A stretch of DNA of 51,001 nt from Hamadaea tsunoensis DSM 44101 (lineage in GTDB: Bacteria; Actinomycetota; Actinomycetes; Mycobacteriales; Micromonosporaceae). Both the position numbers and the translations under genes were made by a program. Where the stretch lies: positions 1-51,001 of the forward strand of contig NZ_AUAX01000042.1 of NCBI RefSeq assembly GCF_000428945.1, read 5' to 3'. The notes under the pieces were generated by a model. That model saw only the letters and a list, made by a program, of their open reading frames with translations, made no database searches and was not told where the DNA came from. Positions 15,676 through 23,203 of this stretch are shown piece by piece (within the stretch, counting starts at the first letter, position 1; each line of letters begins with the position of its first letter).

Positions 15676-18600
15676 ATGAGTAAGTGGGAGGGTGCGGCCG
15701 ACCTGCCGTGGAGCAAGCTCCACGAGCGGCTGGCCGGGATCGGAACCGTCGTTGACCCCCTCGCTGAGTTCGACGGCGGCGACGCGCCCGGGTTCTCCCG
15801 CCACCGGCCCGTGTATGAGGCGCCGCCGATCGAACGCCCGGCCACCGTCGTCCCGTACGCCGAACTGCACGCGCACAGCAACTTCTCGTTCCTGGACGGC
15901 GCATCGGATCCCGAAGCCCTGGTGCAGGAAGCGGTCCGGCTCGGCCTGTCCGCATTGGCGATCACCGACCACGACGGGTTCTACGGCGTCGTCCGGTTCG
16001 CCGAAGCCGCCCGCGAGCACGACCTGGCGACGGTGTTCGGGGTGGAGCTGTCCCTCGACGGCGGCGGGCGTACCGGGATGCCCGACCCGCCCGGCGGGCA
16101 TCTGCTGCTGCTCGCTGAGGGTCAAGACGGCTACCACGCCCTGGCCGGGATGCTCGGTGACGCCCACCTGGCCGGCGGCGAGAAGGGCCGCCCGGCCTAC
16201 GATCTGCCCGCGTACGCCGACCGGCTGCGCGGCAACGTGGTGGCGTTGACCGGCTGCCGCAAGGGGTCGGTGCGCCAAGCGCTGCGTACAGGCGGCGCCG
16301 ACGCGGCGGGCCGAGCGCTGGCAGAGCTGGTCGACATGTTTGGCCGTGATCATGTCGCGGTCGAGCTGACCGATCACGCCAACCCTGGAGACGTACGCCG
16401 CAACGATCGCCTCGCCGATCTCGCCGACGCGGCCGGGCTGCCCGTCCTGGCCACCAACGCGGTCCATTTCGACCGGCCCGGCCGCCGCCGGCTGGCGCAG
16501 GTGATAGCCGCCGTCCGCGCGACATCCAATGTGGACGAGATGGAGCCGTGGTCGCATACCGCCGCCGCGTATCTGCGCTCCGGTGAGGAGATGGCCGCGC
16601 GGATGGCCGATTACCCGTCCGCGGTCGCGTACTCGGTCGAACTCGCGGCCCGGTGTGCTTTCGACCTGAAACTCATCGCCCCGGACCTGCCTCCGTATGA
16701 CGTCCCGCCGGGCCATGACGAGAATTCGTGGCTGCGCCGTCTCGCGTACGAGGGCGCCGCGGAACGGTACGGGCCGCCGTCGGCGCATCCGGAGGCGTAT
16801 GCGCAGATCGACCGCGAGTTGAAGATCATCGCCGAGTTGAACTTTCCCGGCTACTTCCTGGTCGTCTACGACATCGTCCAGTTCTGCCGCAGCCATCGGA
16901 TCTACTGCCAAGGGCGGGGCTCAGCCGCCAACAGCGTGGTCTGCTATGCGCTGCGGATCACCAACGCCGACCCGCTGTATCACCGGCTGCTGTTCGAGCG
17001 GTTCCTCGCCCCGGAACGCGACGGGCCACCGGACATCGACGTCGACATCGAGTCTGACCGGCGCGAGGAAGTCATCCAGCACGTCTATACGAAGTACGGC
17101 CGCCGGCACACCGCGCAGGTCGCCAACGTGATCTCCTACCGGCCCCGGTCGGCGATCCGTGATGTCGCCCGCGCGTTCGGGTACTCACCGGGCCAGCAAG
17201 ACGCGTGGAGTAAGGGCCTGGACCGGTGGCACAGCATCGACGCCCAGCAGGCCGACGGGATCCCGGCGCAGGTCGTCGCGTACGCGACCGACCTGCTGGG
17301 CGCCCCGCGCCACCTCGGGATTCACTCCGGCGGCATGGTCATCTGCGACCGGCCGGTCACCGAGGTCTGCCCGGTCGAGTGGGCCCGCATGCCCGGCCGC
17401 AGCGTCCTGCAATGGGACAAGGACGACTGCGCCGCCGCCGGCCTGGTCAAGTTCGACCTGCTCGGCCTCGGCATGCTGTCCGCGCTGCGGTACGCCTACG
17501 AGTTCCTCGGCGACGACCTCGACCTCGGCGAGTTGCACTGCGACGACCCCGAGGTCTACGACATGCTCTGCCGCGCCGACAGCGTCGGGGTGTTCCAGGT
17601 CGAGTCCCGCGCCCAGATGTCGACGCTGCCGCGGCTGAAACCCCGCGAGTTCTACGACCTGGTGGTGGAGGTCGCGCTGATCCGGCCCGGCCCGATCCAG
17701 GGCGGCTCCGTGCACCCCTACATCCGCCGCCGCAGCGGCCTGGAGCAACCCGTCTACGGCCACCCGCTGATGCGCAACGCCCTGGAGAAAACCCTTGGCG
17801 TGCCGCTGTTTCAGGAGCAGATGATGCAACTGGCGATCGACGTCGCCGGGTTCAGCCCGGCCGACGCCGACCAGCTGCGCCGCGCGATGGGCTCCAAACG
17901 CTCGATCGAGAAGATGGCGAAGATCAAAGACCGGCTGTATGCGGGGATGGCCGCCAACGGCATCGCCGACGACGTCGCCGACGACATCTACCTCAAACTC
18001 GAAGCGTTCTCCTCCTACGGTTTCCCCGAGTCACACGCCATCTCCTTCGCGTTCCTCGTGTACGCCTCAGCGTGGCTCAAGCGCTACCACCCGGCCGCGT
18101 TCCTGGCCGCGCTCCTCGGCGCGCAGCCGATGGGCTTCTACTCACCACAGTCCCTCGTCGACGACGCCCGCCGCCACGGCGTCGAGGTACGCCGGCCCGA
18201 CATCAACGCCAGCGGGGTTAAAGCCACCCTCGAACATGACGCGCGTACCCGGTGGGGCTCCGCGGCCGGCGAGCCACCGTCACGGTGGGGCTTGGGCGGG
18301 CCGATCGTGCGTCTCGGCCTGGACCAGATCCGGGCGCTGGGCGAAGACACCGCGCAGCGGATCGTCGACCAGCGCGACATCAGCGGTCCCTACACCGACA
18401 TGGCCGACCTCGCCCGACGTGCCCGGCTGACCCGAGCGCACCTGGAAGCCCTCGCCACCGCCGACGCGTTCGCGGCGTTCGGCCTGGACCGGCGGGCCGC
18501 GCTCTGGGGAGCGGGCGCTGCCGCTCTCGACACACCCGACAAGCTGCCACGCACCATCGCCGGTGTCGACGCACCGACTCTGCCTGGCATGGACGACGCC

Positions 18601-19002
18601 GACAAGCTCATCGCCGACGTGTGGGCCACCGGACTCTCACCCGACAGCCACCCGATCCGCCTCGTCCGCCACCGCCTCGACGCCGCCGGAGCCCTGCCCG
18701 TCGACCGGCTCCGCTCGGTCCCGCACGCGACCCGCATCCTCGTCGGCGGCCTGGTCACGCACCGCCAGCGACCCGGCACCGCCGGCGGCGTCACCTTCCT
18801 CAACCTCGAAGACGAGACCGGCATGCTCAATGTCGTCTGCTCACCCGGCATGTACGCCCGCTACCGCCGGGTCCTCACCCGGCACAACAGCCTGGTCATC
18901 CGCGGCAGTCTGGAATCCGCCTCCGGCGTACTGAACCTCGTCGCGGACAAGGTCGAACCGCTGGCTATCGTGACCAGCCCCGCCAGCCGTGACTTCCGTT
19001 GA
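15676..19002 (+). CDS. dnaE2: Error-prone DNA polymerase III alpha subunit DnaE2
   Basis: 1108-aa C-family polymerase. The N-terminal PHP domain shows ELHAHSNFSFLDGAS and AITDHDGFYGV. The palm carries the catalytic Asp pair in PPDIDVDIESDRR, followed by GRGSAANS upstream and VKFDLLGLGMLSAL downstream. A helix-hairpin-helix region precedes a C-terminal OB fold (ILVGGLVTHRQRP ... FLNLEDETG). The length and the lack of a long replicative C-terminal tail match DnaE2 rather than the replicative DnaE1. It performs translesion synthesis after DNA damage and needs ImuB to reach the clamp. It is coupled to the imuA-like gene and presumably controlled by the same SOS box. Confidence 0.95.
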   Translation: MSKWEGAADLPWSKLHERLAGIGTVVDPLAEFDGGDAPGFSRHRPVYEAPPIERPATVVPYAELHAHSNFSFLDGASDPEALVQEAVRLGLSALAITDHDGFYGVVRFAEAAREHDLATVFGVELSLDGGGRTGMPDPPGGHLLLLAEGQDGYHALAGMLGDAHLAGGEKGRPAYDLPAYADRLRGNVVALTGCRKGSVRQALRTGGADAAGRALAELVDMFGRDHVAVELTDHANPGDVRRNDRLADLADAAGLPVLATNAVHFDRPGRRRLAQVIAAVRATSNVDEMEPWSHTAAAYLRSGEEMAARMADYPSAVAYSVELAARCAFDLKLIAPDLPPYDVPPGHDENSWLRRLAYEGAAERYGPPSAHPEAYAQIDRELKIIAELNFPGYFLVVYDIVQFCRSHRIYCQGRGSAANSVVCYALRITNADPLYHRLLFERFLAPERDGPPDIDVDIESDRREEVIQHVYTKYGRRHTAQVANVISYRPRSAIRDVARAFGYSPGQQDAWSKGLDRWHSIDAQQADGIPAQVVAYATDLLGAPRHLGIHSGGMVICDRPVTEVCPVEWARMPGRSVLQWDKDDCAAAGLVKFDLLGLGMLSALRYAYEFLGDDLDLGELHCDDPEVYDMLCRADSVGVFQVESRAQMSTLPRLKPREFYDLVVEVALIRPGPIQGGSVHPYIRRRSGLEQPVYGHPLMRNALEKTLGVPLFQEQMMQLAIDVAGFSPADADQLRRAMGSKRSIEKMAKIKDRLYAGMAANGIADDVADDIYLKLEAFSSYGFPESHAISFAFLVYASAWLKRYHPAAFLAALLGAQPMGFYSPQSLVDDARRHGVEVRRPDINASGVKATLEHDARTRWGSAAGEPPSRWGLGGPIVRLGLDQIRALGEDTAQRIVDQRDISGPYTDMADLARRARLTRAHLEALATADAFAAFGLDRRAALWGAGAAALDTPDKLPRTIAGVDAPTLPGMDDADKLIADVWATGLSPDSHPIRLVRHRLDAAGALPVDRLRSVPHATRILVGGLVTHRQRPGTAGGVTFLNLEDETGMLNVVCSPGMYARYRRVLTRHNSLVIRGSLESASGVLNLVADKVEPLAIVTSPASRDFR

Positions 19003-19051
19003 CGTCGACCATCCGGTGTGGACCGGTTCGGCGCGATGCAAGCTCCTGTTG

Positions 19052-19092
19052 CTGTTGACGCGCCAACAGGGTATGTGTTGGCATGTCAACAG
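19052..19092. promoter_or_regulatory. Large nested dyad (candidate operator) upstream of small gene
   Basis: Two 17-bp arms, CTGTTGACGCGCCAACA and TGTTGGCATGTCAACAG, match as inverted repeats at 15 of 17 positions around a 7-base centre. Each arm contains two related half-sites (GTTGAC and CCAACA types), giving four in all. It lies 35 bases before ATG 19127. It could be an operator for tandem dimers or an RNA hairpin. Confidence 0.6.
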
Positions 19093-19126
19093 CATCGTTG
19101 TACACGACCGGCGAGGAGGGGTGGTC

Positions 19127-19351
19127 ATGGCGCGGTTCAGCACTCGGCAGGAAGTCATCGAGCAGGAGATCCTGCCGTCGTTGGACGAGGGCGACTTCGA
19201 CGTCGATGGCATCTTCGCGAAGGCGTACCAGTGGGCGGTCGACACCGACGCCGACGGCAACGAACTGCTCAACACCCGTGGCTTCGAGCTGGCCGTCAGC
19301 GAGGAGGAGTATTGGCGGATCGTGGCCGAACACGATCGTGAACTGGCCTGA
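19127..19351 (+). CDS. Small acidic protein of unknown function (74 aa)
   Basis: ATG 19127 follows GAGGAGG at good spacing, so this start is firm even though the frame opens at 18989. The product is 74 residues, strongly acidic (ILPSLDEGDFDVDGIF, AVDTDADGNEL, SEEEYWRIVAEHD) and probably helical at both ends. I recognise no domain. It is followed 61 bases later by another small gene on the same strand and preceded by a striking nested dyad, which suggests tight regulation. An acidic partner of a DNA-binding or toxin-like protein is conceivable but unproven. Confidence 0.7.
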   Translation: MARFSTRQEVIEQEILPSLDEGDFDVDGIFAKAYQWAVDTDADGNELLNTRGFELAVSEEEYWRIVAEHDRELA

Positions 19352-19412
19352 AGGAGTCTGGTTGGCTCACTGTCCTCGGTGGACTGATTGCGTGAGGCGA
19401 GGGAGGAGCAGC

Positions 19413-19811
19413 GTGCGAAGGAGCGAGCTGGAAGCGTGGCTCGGCCCGGCTCTCGACGAACTGACCAGAGCGCAGATCACGGCGCTACAGCGCGAGGCGA
19501 GAATCGTCGCGCAGCGGTTCCCCGATGTCGACGACGCGGATCTGGCCGAAGCAGCGCTGTCGGCCGCCGTCCAGTACATCCTTGGGGAGACCACCCTGGA
19601 GTCGGCCGGGCATGCCCGCAACCTGGCCAAGCGCGCCGAGCAGCGCGCGTACGCCGCACTCCAGCAAGTCGTGATCATGGAGCAGCGGCGTACTGGCATC
19701 TCCGACGTCGCAGCCAGCAAAGCGTCCGGCGCGGACAGAGGCACCATCCGGAAGATGACCGGCAAGGTACGCGCCGACCGACGCCCCGACCTGGGAACCA
19801 GCACGCGATAG
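19413..19811 (+). CDS. Small HTH-like protein (132 aa)
   Basis: GTG 19413 is preceded by GGAGGAGC. The 132-aa product is mostly helical and rich in Ala, Arg and Glu; near the C-terminus TGISDVAASKASGADRGTIRK reads as a possible helix-turn-helix (ISDVAAS turn GADRGTIRKM). It resembles in size and style the HTH protein at 45024, which has a similar VSKNRIHTITGIARTTIDRI segment, but they are not obviously homologous end to end. It sits downstream of the 74-aa gene and converges with the lanthipeptide operon. Function unknown; a DNA-binding role is a guess from the motif. Confidence 0.6.
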   Translation: MRRSELEAWLGPALDELTRAQITALQREARIVAQRFPDVDDADLAEAALSAAVQYILGETTLESAGHARNLAKRAEQRAYAALQQVVIMEQRRTGISDVAASKASGADRGTIRKMTGKVRADRRPDLGTSTR

Positions 19812-19962
19812 AGAGCATGCCCATAACTCGGTAGCCGCGTCGAAGGTGGCAGTAGGCGCTGCCTTCCGATCTGCTCCCACTGGCAAACGACCGCGGTTGC
19901 CGTGTGGAGTGCCGAGGACACGAGGTTCGTCAAGTCACCATTCCGCCGCAGGGTTGGCCAGT

Positions 19963-21087
19963 TCATTGTCCGTTCTGCTCCGCCAGTCCAACCGCGGCAG
20001 CAAGTGCAAGTTCTGCGATCGCTACAGCGTCGGTCAGCACAGACGAAGCGTCGCCGAGTAACGATCCTTCGCCGAGCGCTGCCCGTTTCACGATGGCATC
20101 CAATGCTGCCTGTTGCACCGGGTCCAGCTGAAGGGTTGTGCGATAGCCGTAGACTTCGCGGGCCGCGTAGCCGTCCGCGGCGTCCAGGGCCTCGGTTGCT
20201 ACTTGGTACAGGAGGTCTTGCGCGGTGGCCGGGTGACTCGCTGCGGCGAGGGTGACGGTGGTGAGTCCCCAACGGATGCGGTAGACGGCGTACCCCTCGA
20301 TGGACTCATACGGTGCCCGAAACCGGTCGATCATGGCGTCGAGCGTCGAGACGCGGGCCGATGGTTGGGAGCACATCGCAGCCAGGCACGAGGCCACTTG
20401 CTGCTCCCATGCTTCCGTGATGGTGCTGCCGTGCAGGACCGTGCGGGCTTGGTCGGGGTCGTCGTCGAGTAGGTGGGCGACGATGTCCGCCTGGCGGCCT
20501 TCCATGAGGTGCAGCCCGATGCCGCGGAGGCTGCTGGCGTGGCGTACTGCTTCGGGCCATCGCCCGGCCAGCGTGTGGATACGGATTCCTTCGGTGACGT
20601 ATTGCATCCAGGCCCATTGGTGCAGTCGTCGGAGTTCGTCCTGCGGGCCGGTCAGGTTGGCCATCGGCAGCCGTTGTCCGTCAACGGTGAGGTCATGGTT
20701 GGCGGTGACGGCCTGGTACATGGCGCGCAGCAGGTCCAGGGTGGGCTGGCCATCGCCGGCTCGGATCTGGAGCCGGGCGAGGTTGAGGACGGGTTCGAGC
20801 AGGTAGCTTGCGTGCAGGATGGTGAGGGCGTCGAGGCGTCGGTAGACGTTGATGTGCCGCCAGCACCATCGCCGGGCCAGATCCGGCATGCCGCAGTCGC
20901 TGGCGATCAGCGCGGCCAGGTTCAGCGCGTGGGCTGCCTTGGCCATCATGTCTTCTGGGCCTGCGGCGGCCTGGGCGGCGATCGCCGCCACGTCCGTGAC
21001 GCGTTCGGCCAGGGAAGGACACGCTGGTCGTGGCCGGCCGGTGAGCGGGAATCGACGTACGGCGGCCGCGATGGTGGTGGGGTCCAT
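19963..21087 (-). CDS. Helical (TPR-like) protein at the end of the lanthipeptide operon
   Basis: 374-aa protein composed largely of amphipathic helices (ALNLAALIASDCGMPDLARRW, LEPVLNLARLQIRAGD) in a TPR-like pattern, with no HTH domain. GGAGCTGACC gives ATG 21087 a clear ribosome site. It starts only a few bases after the stop of the thiopeptide-type protein, so it is the last gene of the lanthipeptide operon. TPR-like scaffolds of this kind occur in actinomycete RiPP clusters without a proven function; it could bind the precursor or another operon product. I cannot assign an activity. Confidence 0.75.
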   Translation of the reverse strand: MDPTTIAAAVRRFPLTGRPRPACPSLAERVTDVAAIAAQAAAGPEDMMAKAAHALNLAALIASDCGMPDLARRWCWRHINVYRRLDALTILHASYLLEPVLNLARLQIRAGDGQPTLDLLRAMYQAVTANHDLTVDGQRLPMANLTGPQDELRRLHQWAWMQYVTEGIRIHTLAGRWPEAVRHASSLRGIGLHLMEGRQADIVAHLLDDDPDQARTVLHGSTITEAWEQQVASCLAAMCSQPSARVSTLDAMIDRFRAPYESIEGYAVYRIRWGLTTVTLAAASHPATAQDLLYQVATEALDAADGYAAREVYGYRTTLQLDPVQQAALDAIVKRAALGEGSLLGDASSVLTDAVAIAELALAAAVGLAEQNGQ

Positions 21088-21089
21088 GG

Positions 21090-22046
21090 TCAGCTCCGGG
21101 GGAGGATTGCTTCACGTGCCGCGTGGGCGAGAGCGGCCTGGGTCGTCGCGGGCAGGCCGAGCCGGTTCCAGTGGAAGATCACGATGTGGCTGGCGATGCG
21201 CCTTAGCCCGCGGTGGAGTTGTCCGGCGTGGGCAGCCGCGGCGAGTTCGCGTCCGGTGTCTGCGTACGCGCGGTGCCAGGGTGCGGCACCGGGTGCTGTA
21301 CCGTCGGGGCCGAACAGCGAGTTGTCGGGGTCGCTGCCGACGGCGAGCAGGCCGCGTACGTTGCCGATGAGGACGTCCAGACGCGGTGGATCGATCGCTG
21401 GAGCGGGGCGCATCGCGGCGACTTGGGCGAACACGTCGCCGCGCTCGAAGTGGTCCAGTTCGGCGGCGTCGAGGAAGGCGCCGATCAGCAGCAGCGACAG
21501 TTCCCGCCGGCCGTAGGTGGGCGCCGGTTGGCGCAGGTGTTGCAGGACGCCGCGGCTGTCGGCGCAGAACAGACCGTGGACCGCCTGTATCGCGGCCGGG
21601 CCGCCGAACGCGTAGGTTTCCGGTTCGTAGATCGTCGGCCACCACCGCGAGCTTGCGTCGGTCGCGGTGAATTCGTCCAGAGCGCGATTCACGGCCTCGA
21701 TGTCGGGGTCGGCGAAACGCAGGCGCCAGCACGGGTATTTGCGCAGGAACCACCAGCCGCTGATCGCACCGTCGTGCTGGAGCTGGTCGAGCGTTGGCCC
21801 CAGGCGGTCGGCCGCAAGGTGTTCGGCCCGGTGCCAGTCGGAGAATTGGACGCGTACGTCATACCACTGGCCCTCGGCGCGGTGGTGCAGCGCTGCGAGT
21901 CCGGCGGAGTGATAGGCGTCGGCGGCGTCGGTCAGCTCGGCCGCGTCCACCCGGGTCGCCGCAGCGACGGTCGTCAGGACCGCACCGGCGAGTATCTGCT
22001 GGACGGCGGCCGCGAGTGACGTGGGGGTCAGACGATCAGCAGACAT
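21090..22046 (-). CDS. Thiopeptide-type bacteriocin biosynthesis protein (stand-alone SpaB_C domain)
   Basis: 318-aa protein with the hallmark opening of the lantibiotic-dehydratase C-terminal (glutamate-elimination) fold: WYDVRVQFSDWHRAEHL, then ISGWWFLRKYPCWRLRF. Known family members remove glutamate from glutamylated Ser/Thr or perform related steps in lanthipeptide and thiopeptide maturation. The upstream LanB already contains both dehydratase halves, so a second elimination-type domain suggests an additional substrate or step, as seen in FxLD clusters. I prefer ATG 22046 (GGATGG upstream); ATG 22055 is possible. The gene overlaps the end of lanC. Confidence 0.85.
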   Translation of the reverse strand: MSADRLTPTSLAAAVQQILAGAVLTTVAAATRVDAAELTDAADAYHSAGLAALHHRAEGQWYDVRVQFSDWHRAEHLAADRLGPTLDQLQHDGAISGWWFLRKYPCWRLRFADPDIEAVNRALDEFTATDASSRWWPTIYEPETYAFGGPAAIQAVHGLFCADSRGVLQHLRQPAPTYGRRELSLLLIGAFLDAAELDHFERGDVFAQVAAMRPAPAIDPPRLDVLIGNVRGLLAVGSDPDNSLFGPDGTAPGAAPWHRAYADTGRELAAAAHAGQLHRGLRRIASHIVIFHWNRLGLPATTQAALAHAAREAILPRS

Positions 22047-23203
22047 ACATCCCATCCACTATGGACGTACCCGTTGGTGGCGGTCTCAGCGGCGAGGAGG
22101 ATTCCGGCGGAACCGTTCAACAGTCCGGGTTCGGCGACGGCCGGCCCGGCTGCGGCAGTCGTGTGCAGGCCGGCGGCCAGCGCAGGCAGTCGCCCGGCCA
22201 GCGCGCTGCGGGGGGCGTCCTCGGCTGCGCGGTAGACGGTCTGGTAGACGCCGGCAAGGCCATGGCACAGACCAGCGTCGGTGGGCCAGTCGACGTCGTA
22301 GCGGGTAAGGCATTGCAGGAGAACCGTTTCCGCATCGGCGCTGCGGGTCGGGTTGCCGGTGGCGGTCGCGGCGAGGTGCAGAGCGCGGGCGATGCCGGGG
22401 GTGCCGTAGCACCACGACGCCCGGCCGGGCGTCTGATCGACGCGACCGGTGTGCAGCTCTTCGGCGGTAAGCCATTGCGGCCACCAGGTGCGGCCGTCCG
22501 GGGTCTCTTGGCGCCACCGGGCGAACCAGTCGGTGAGCCGTTCGATGGCCTCGGCGTGGTCGTCGACGACGTGGCCGTGGCGCATCGCGAGGGCCAGCAG
22601 GGCCAGGATTCCGGCCGCACCATGGGCCATGCCCAGGTTCGCGTGCCCGCCGGGGGTCGGCATCGTCGGGTCCGGGTTCTCGGCCGTCCACCAGCCGGGC
22701 CGTGGTACGTCGTCGCGGACGCCCGGACGGGTCAACGCGACGAGGTAGCGCAGTACGTCGGCGAAGGCGTCGCTGCCGGGCAGGCGTCGCAGCATGAGGG
22801 CGCCGATGCCGGTCAGCCCGTAGAACAGGTCGAACTCGTGCAGCGGTGCGGGGTCGCCGGACCGTGTGCGTGCGGCCGCGTCGGTGAGCTTGGTCTGGGC
22901 GATGCGTAGCACGTGCGGGTCAAGGCGGGCGGCGGCGGGCCGGTAACGCTCGTCGAACGTTGCGGCACAGTGCAGAAGGAACGCCAGGGCCGGCGCGCCG
23001 TAGAACAAGCCGGTGTGGGGGCCGCCGTCGATCGGCCCGCTGACGGCGGCCTGAATGTGCTGGTGCGCCAGCAGTCGCGCGGCAGGATCGGCGCAGGCCC
23101 GTTCGAGGGACGCGAGCGCGATCCCGGGGGCTCCACTGGCCAGAGATTGACGCAGGGCGTCGGGACCATCGAAGGCCACAGGCGCGGCCGTGGGCGTACT
23201 CAT
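22028..23203 (-). CDS. LanC-like lanthionine cyclase
   Basis: 391-aa LanC-type cyclase. Zinc ligands are visible as Cys265 in SWCYGTPG and Cys313-His314 in LCHGLAG. The active-site GMAHGAAG (His195) and the repeated double-helix GLAG/GSAG turns of the alpha/alpha barrel are also present. It adds cysteine thiols to dehydrated Ser/Thr in the precursor to form lanthionine rings. The start overlaps the LanB stop as ATGA, indicating coupled production of dehydratase and cyclase. Confidence 0.92.
   Translation of the reverse strand: MSTPTAAPVAFDGPDALRQSLASGAPGIALASLERACADPAARLLAHQHIQAAVSGPIDGGPHTGLFYGAPALAFLLHCAATFDERYRPAAARLDPHVLRIAQTKLTDAAARTRSGDPAPLHEFDLFYGLTGIGALMLRRLPGSDAFADVLRYLVALTRPGVRDDVPRPGWWTAENPDPTMPTPGGHANLGMAHGAAGILALLALAMRHGHVVDDHAEAIERLTDWFARWRQETPDGRTWWPQWLTAEELHTGRVDQTPGRASWCYGTPGIARALHLAATATGNPTRSADAETVLLQCLTRYDVDWPTDAGLCHGLAGVYQTVYRAAEDAPRSALAGRLPALAAGLHTTAAAGPAVAEPGLLNGSAGILLAAETATNGYVHSGWDVCLLIV

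Noticed and set aside
14620-15965. Long minus-strand frames opposite the imuA-like and dnaE2 genes
   Set aside because: Arg/Pro/Ala-rich shadow frames typical of high-GC coding DNA; the plus-strand products are clear.
19849-19864. Short hairpin GGCAG-N6-CTGCC between convergent genes as a terminator
   Set aside because: Only 5-bp arms; such pairings are common by chance in GC-rich DNA.
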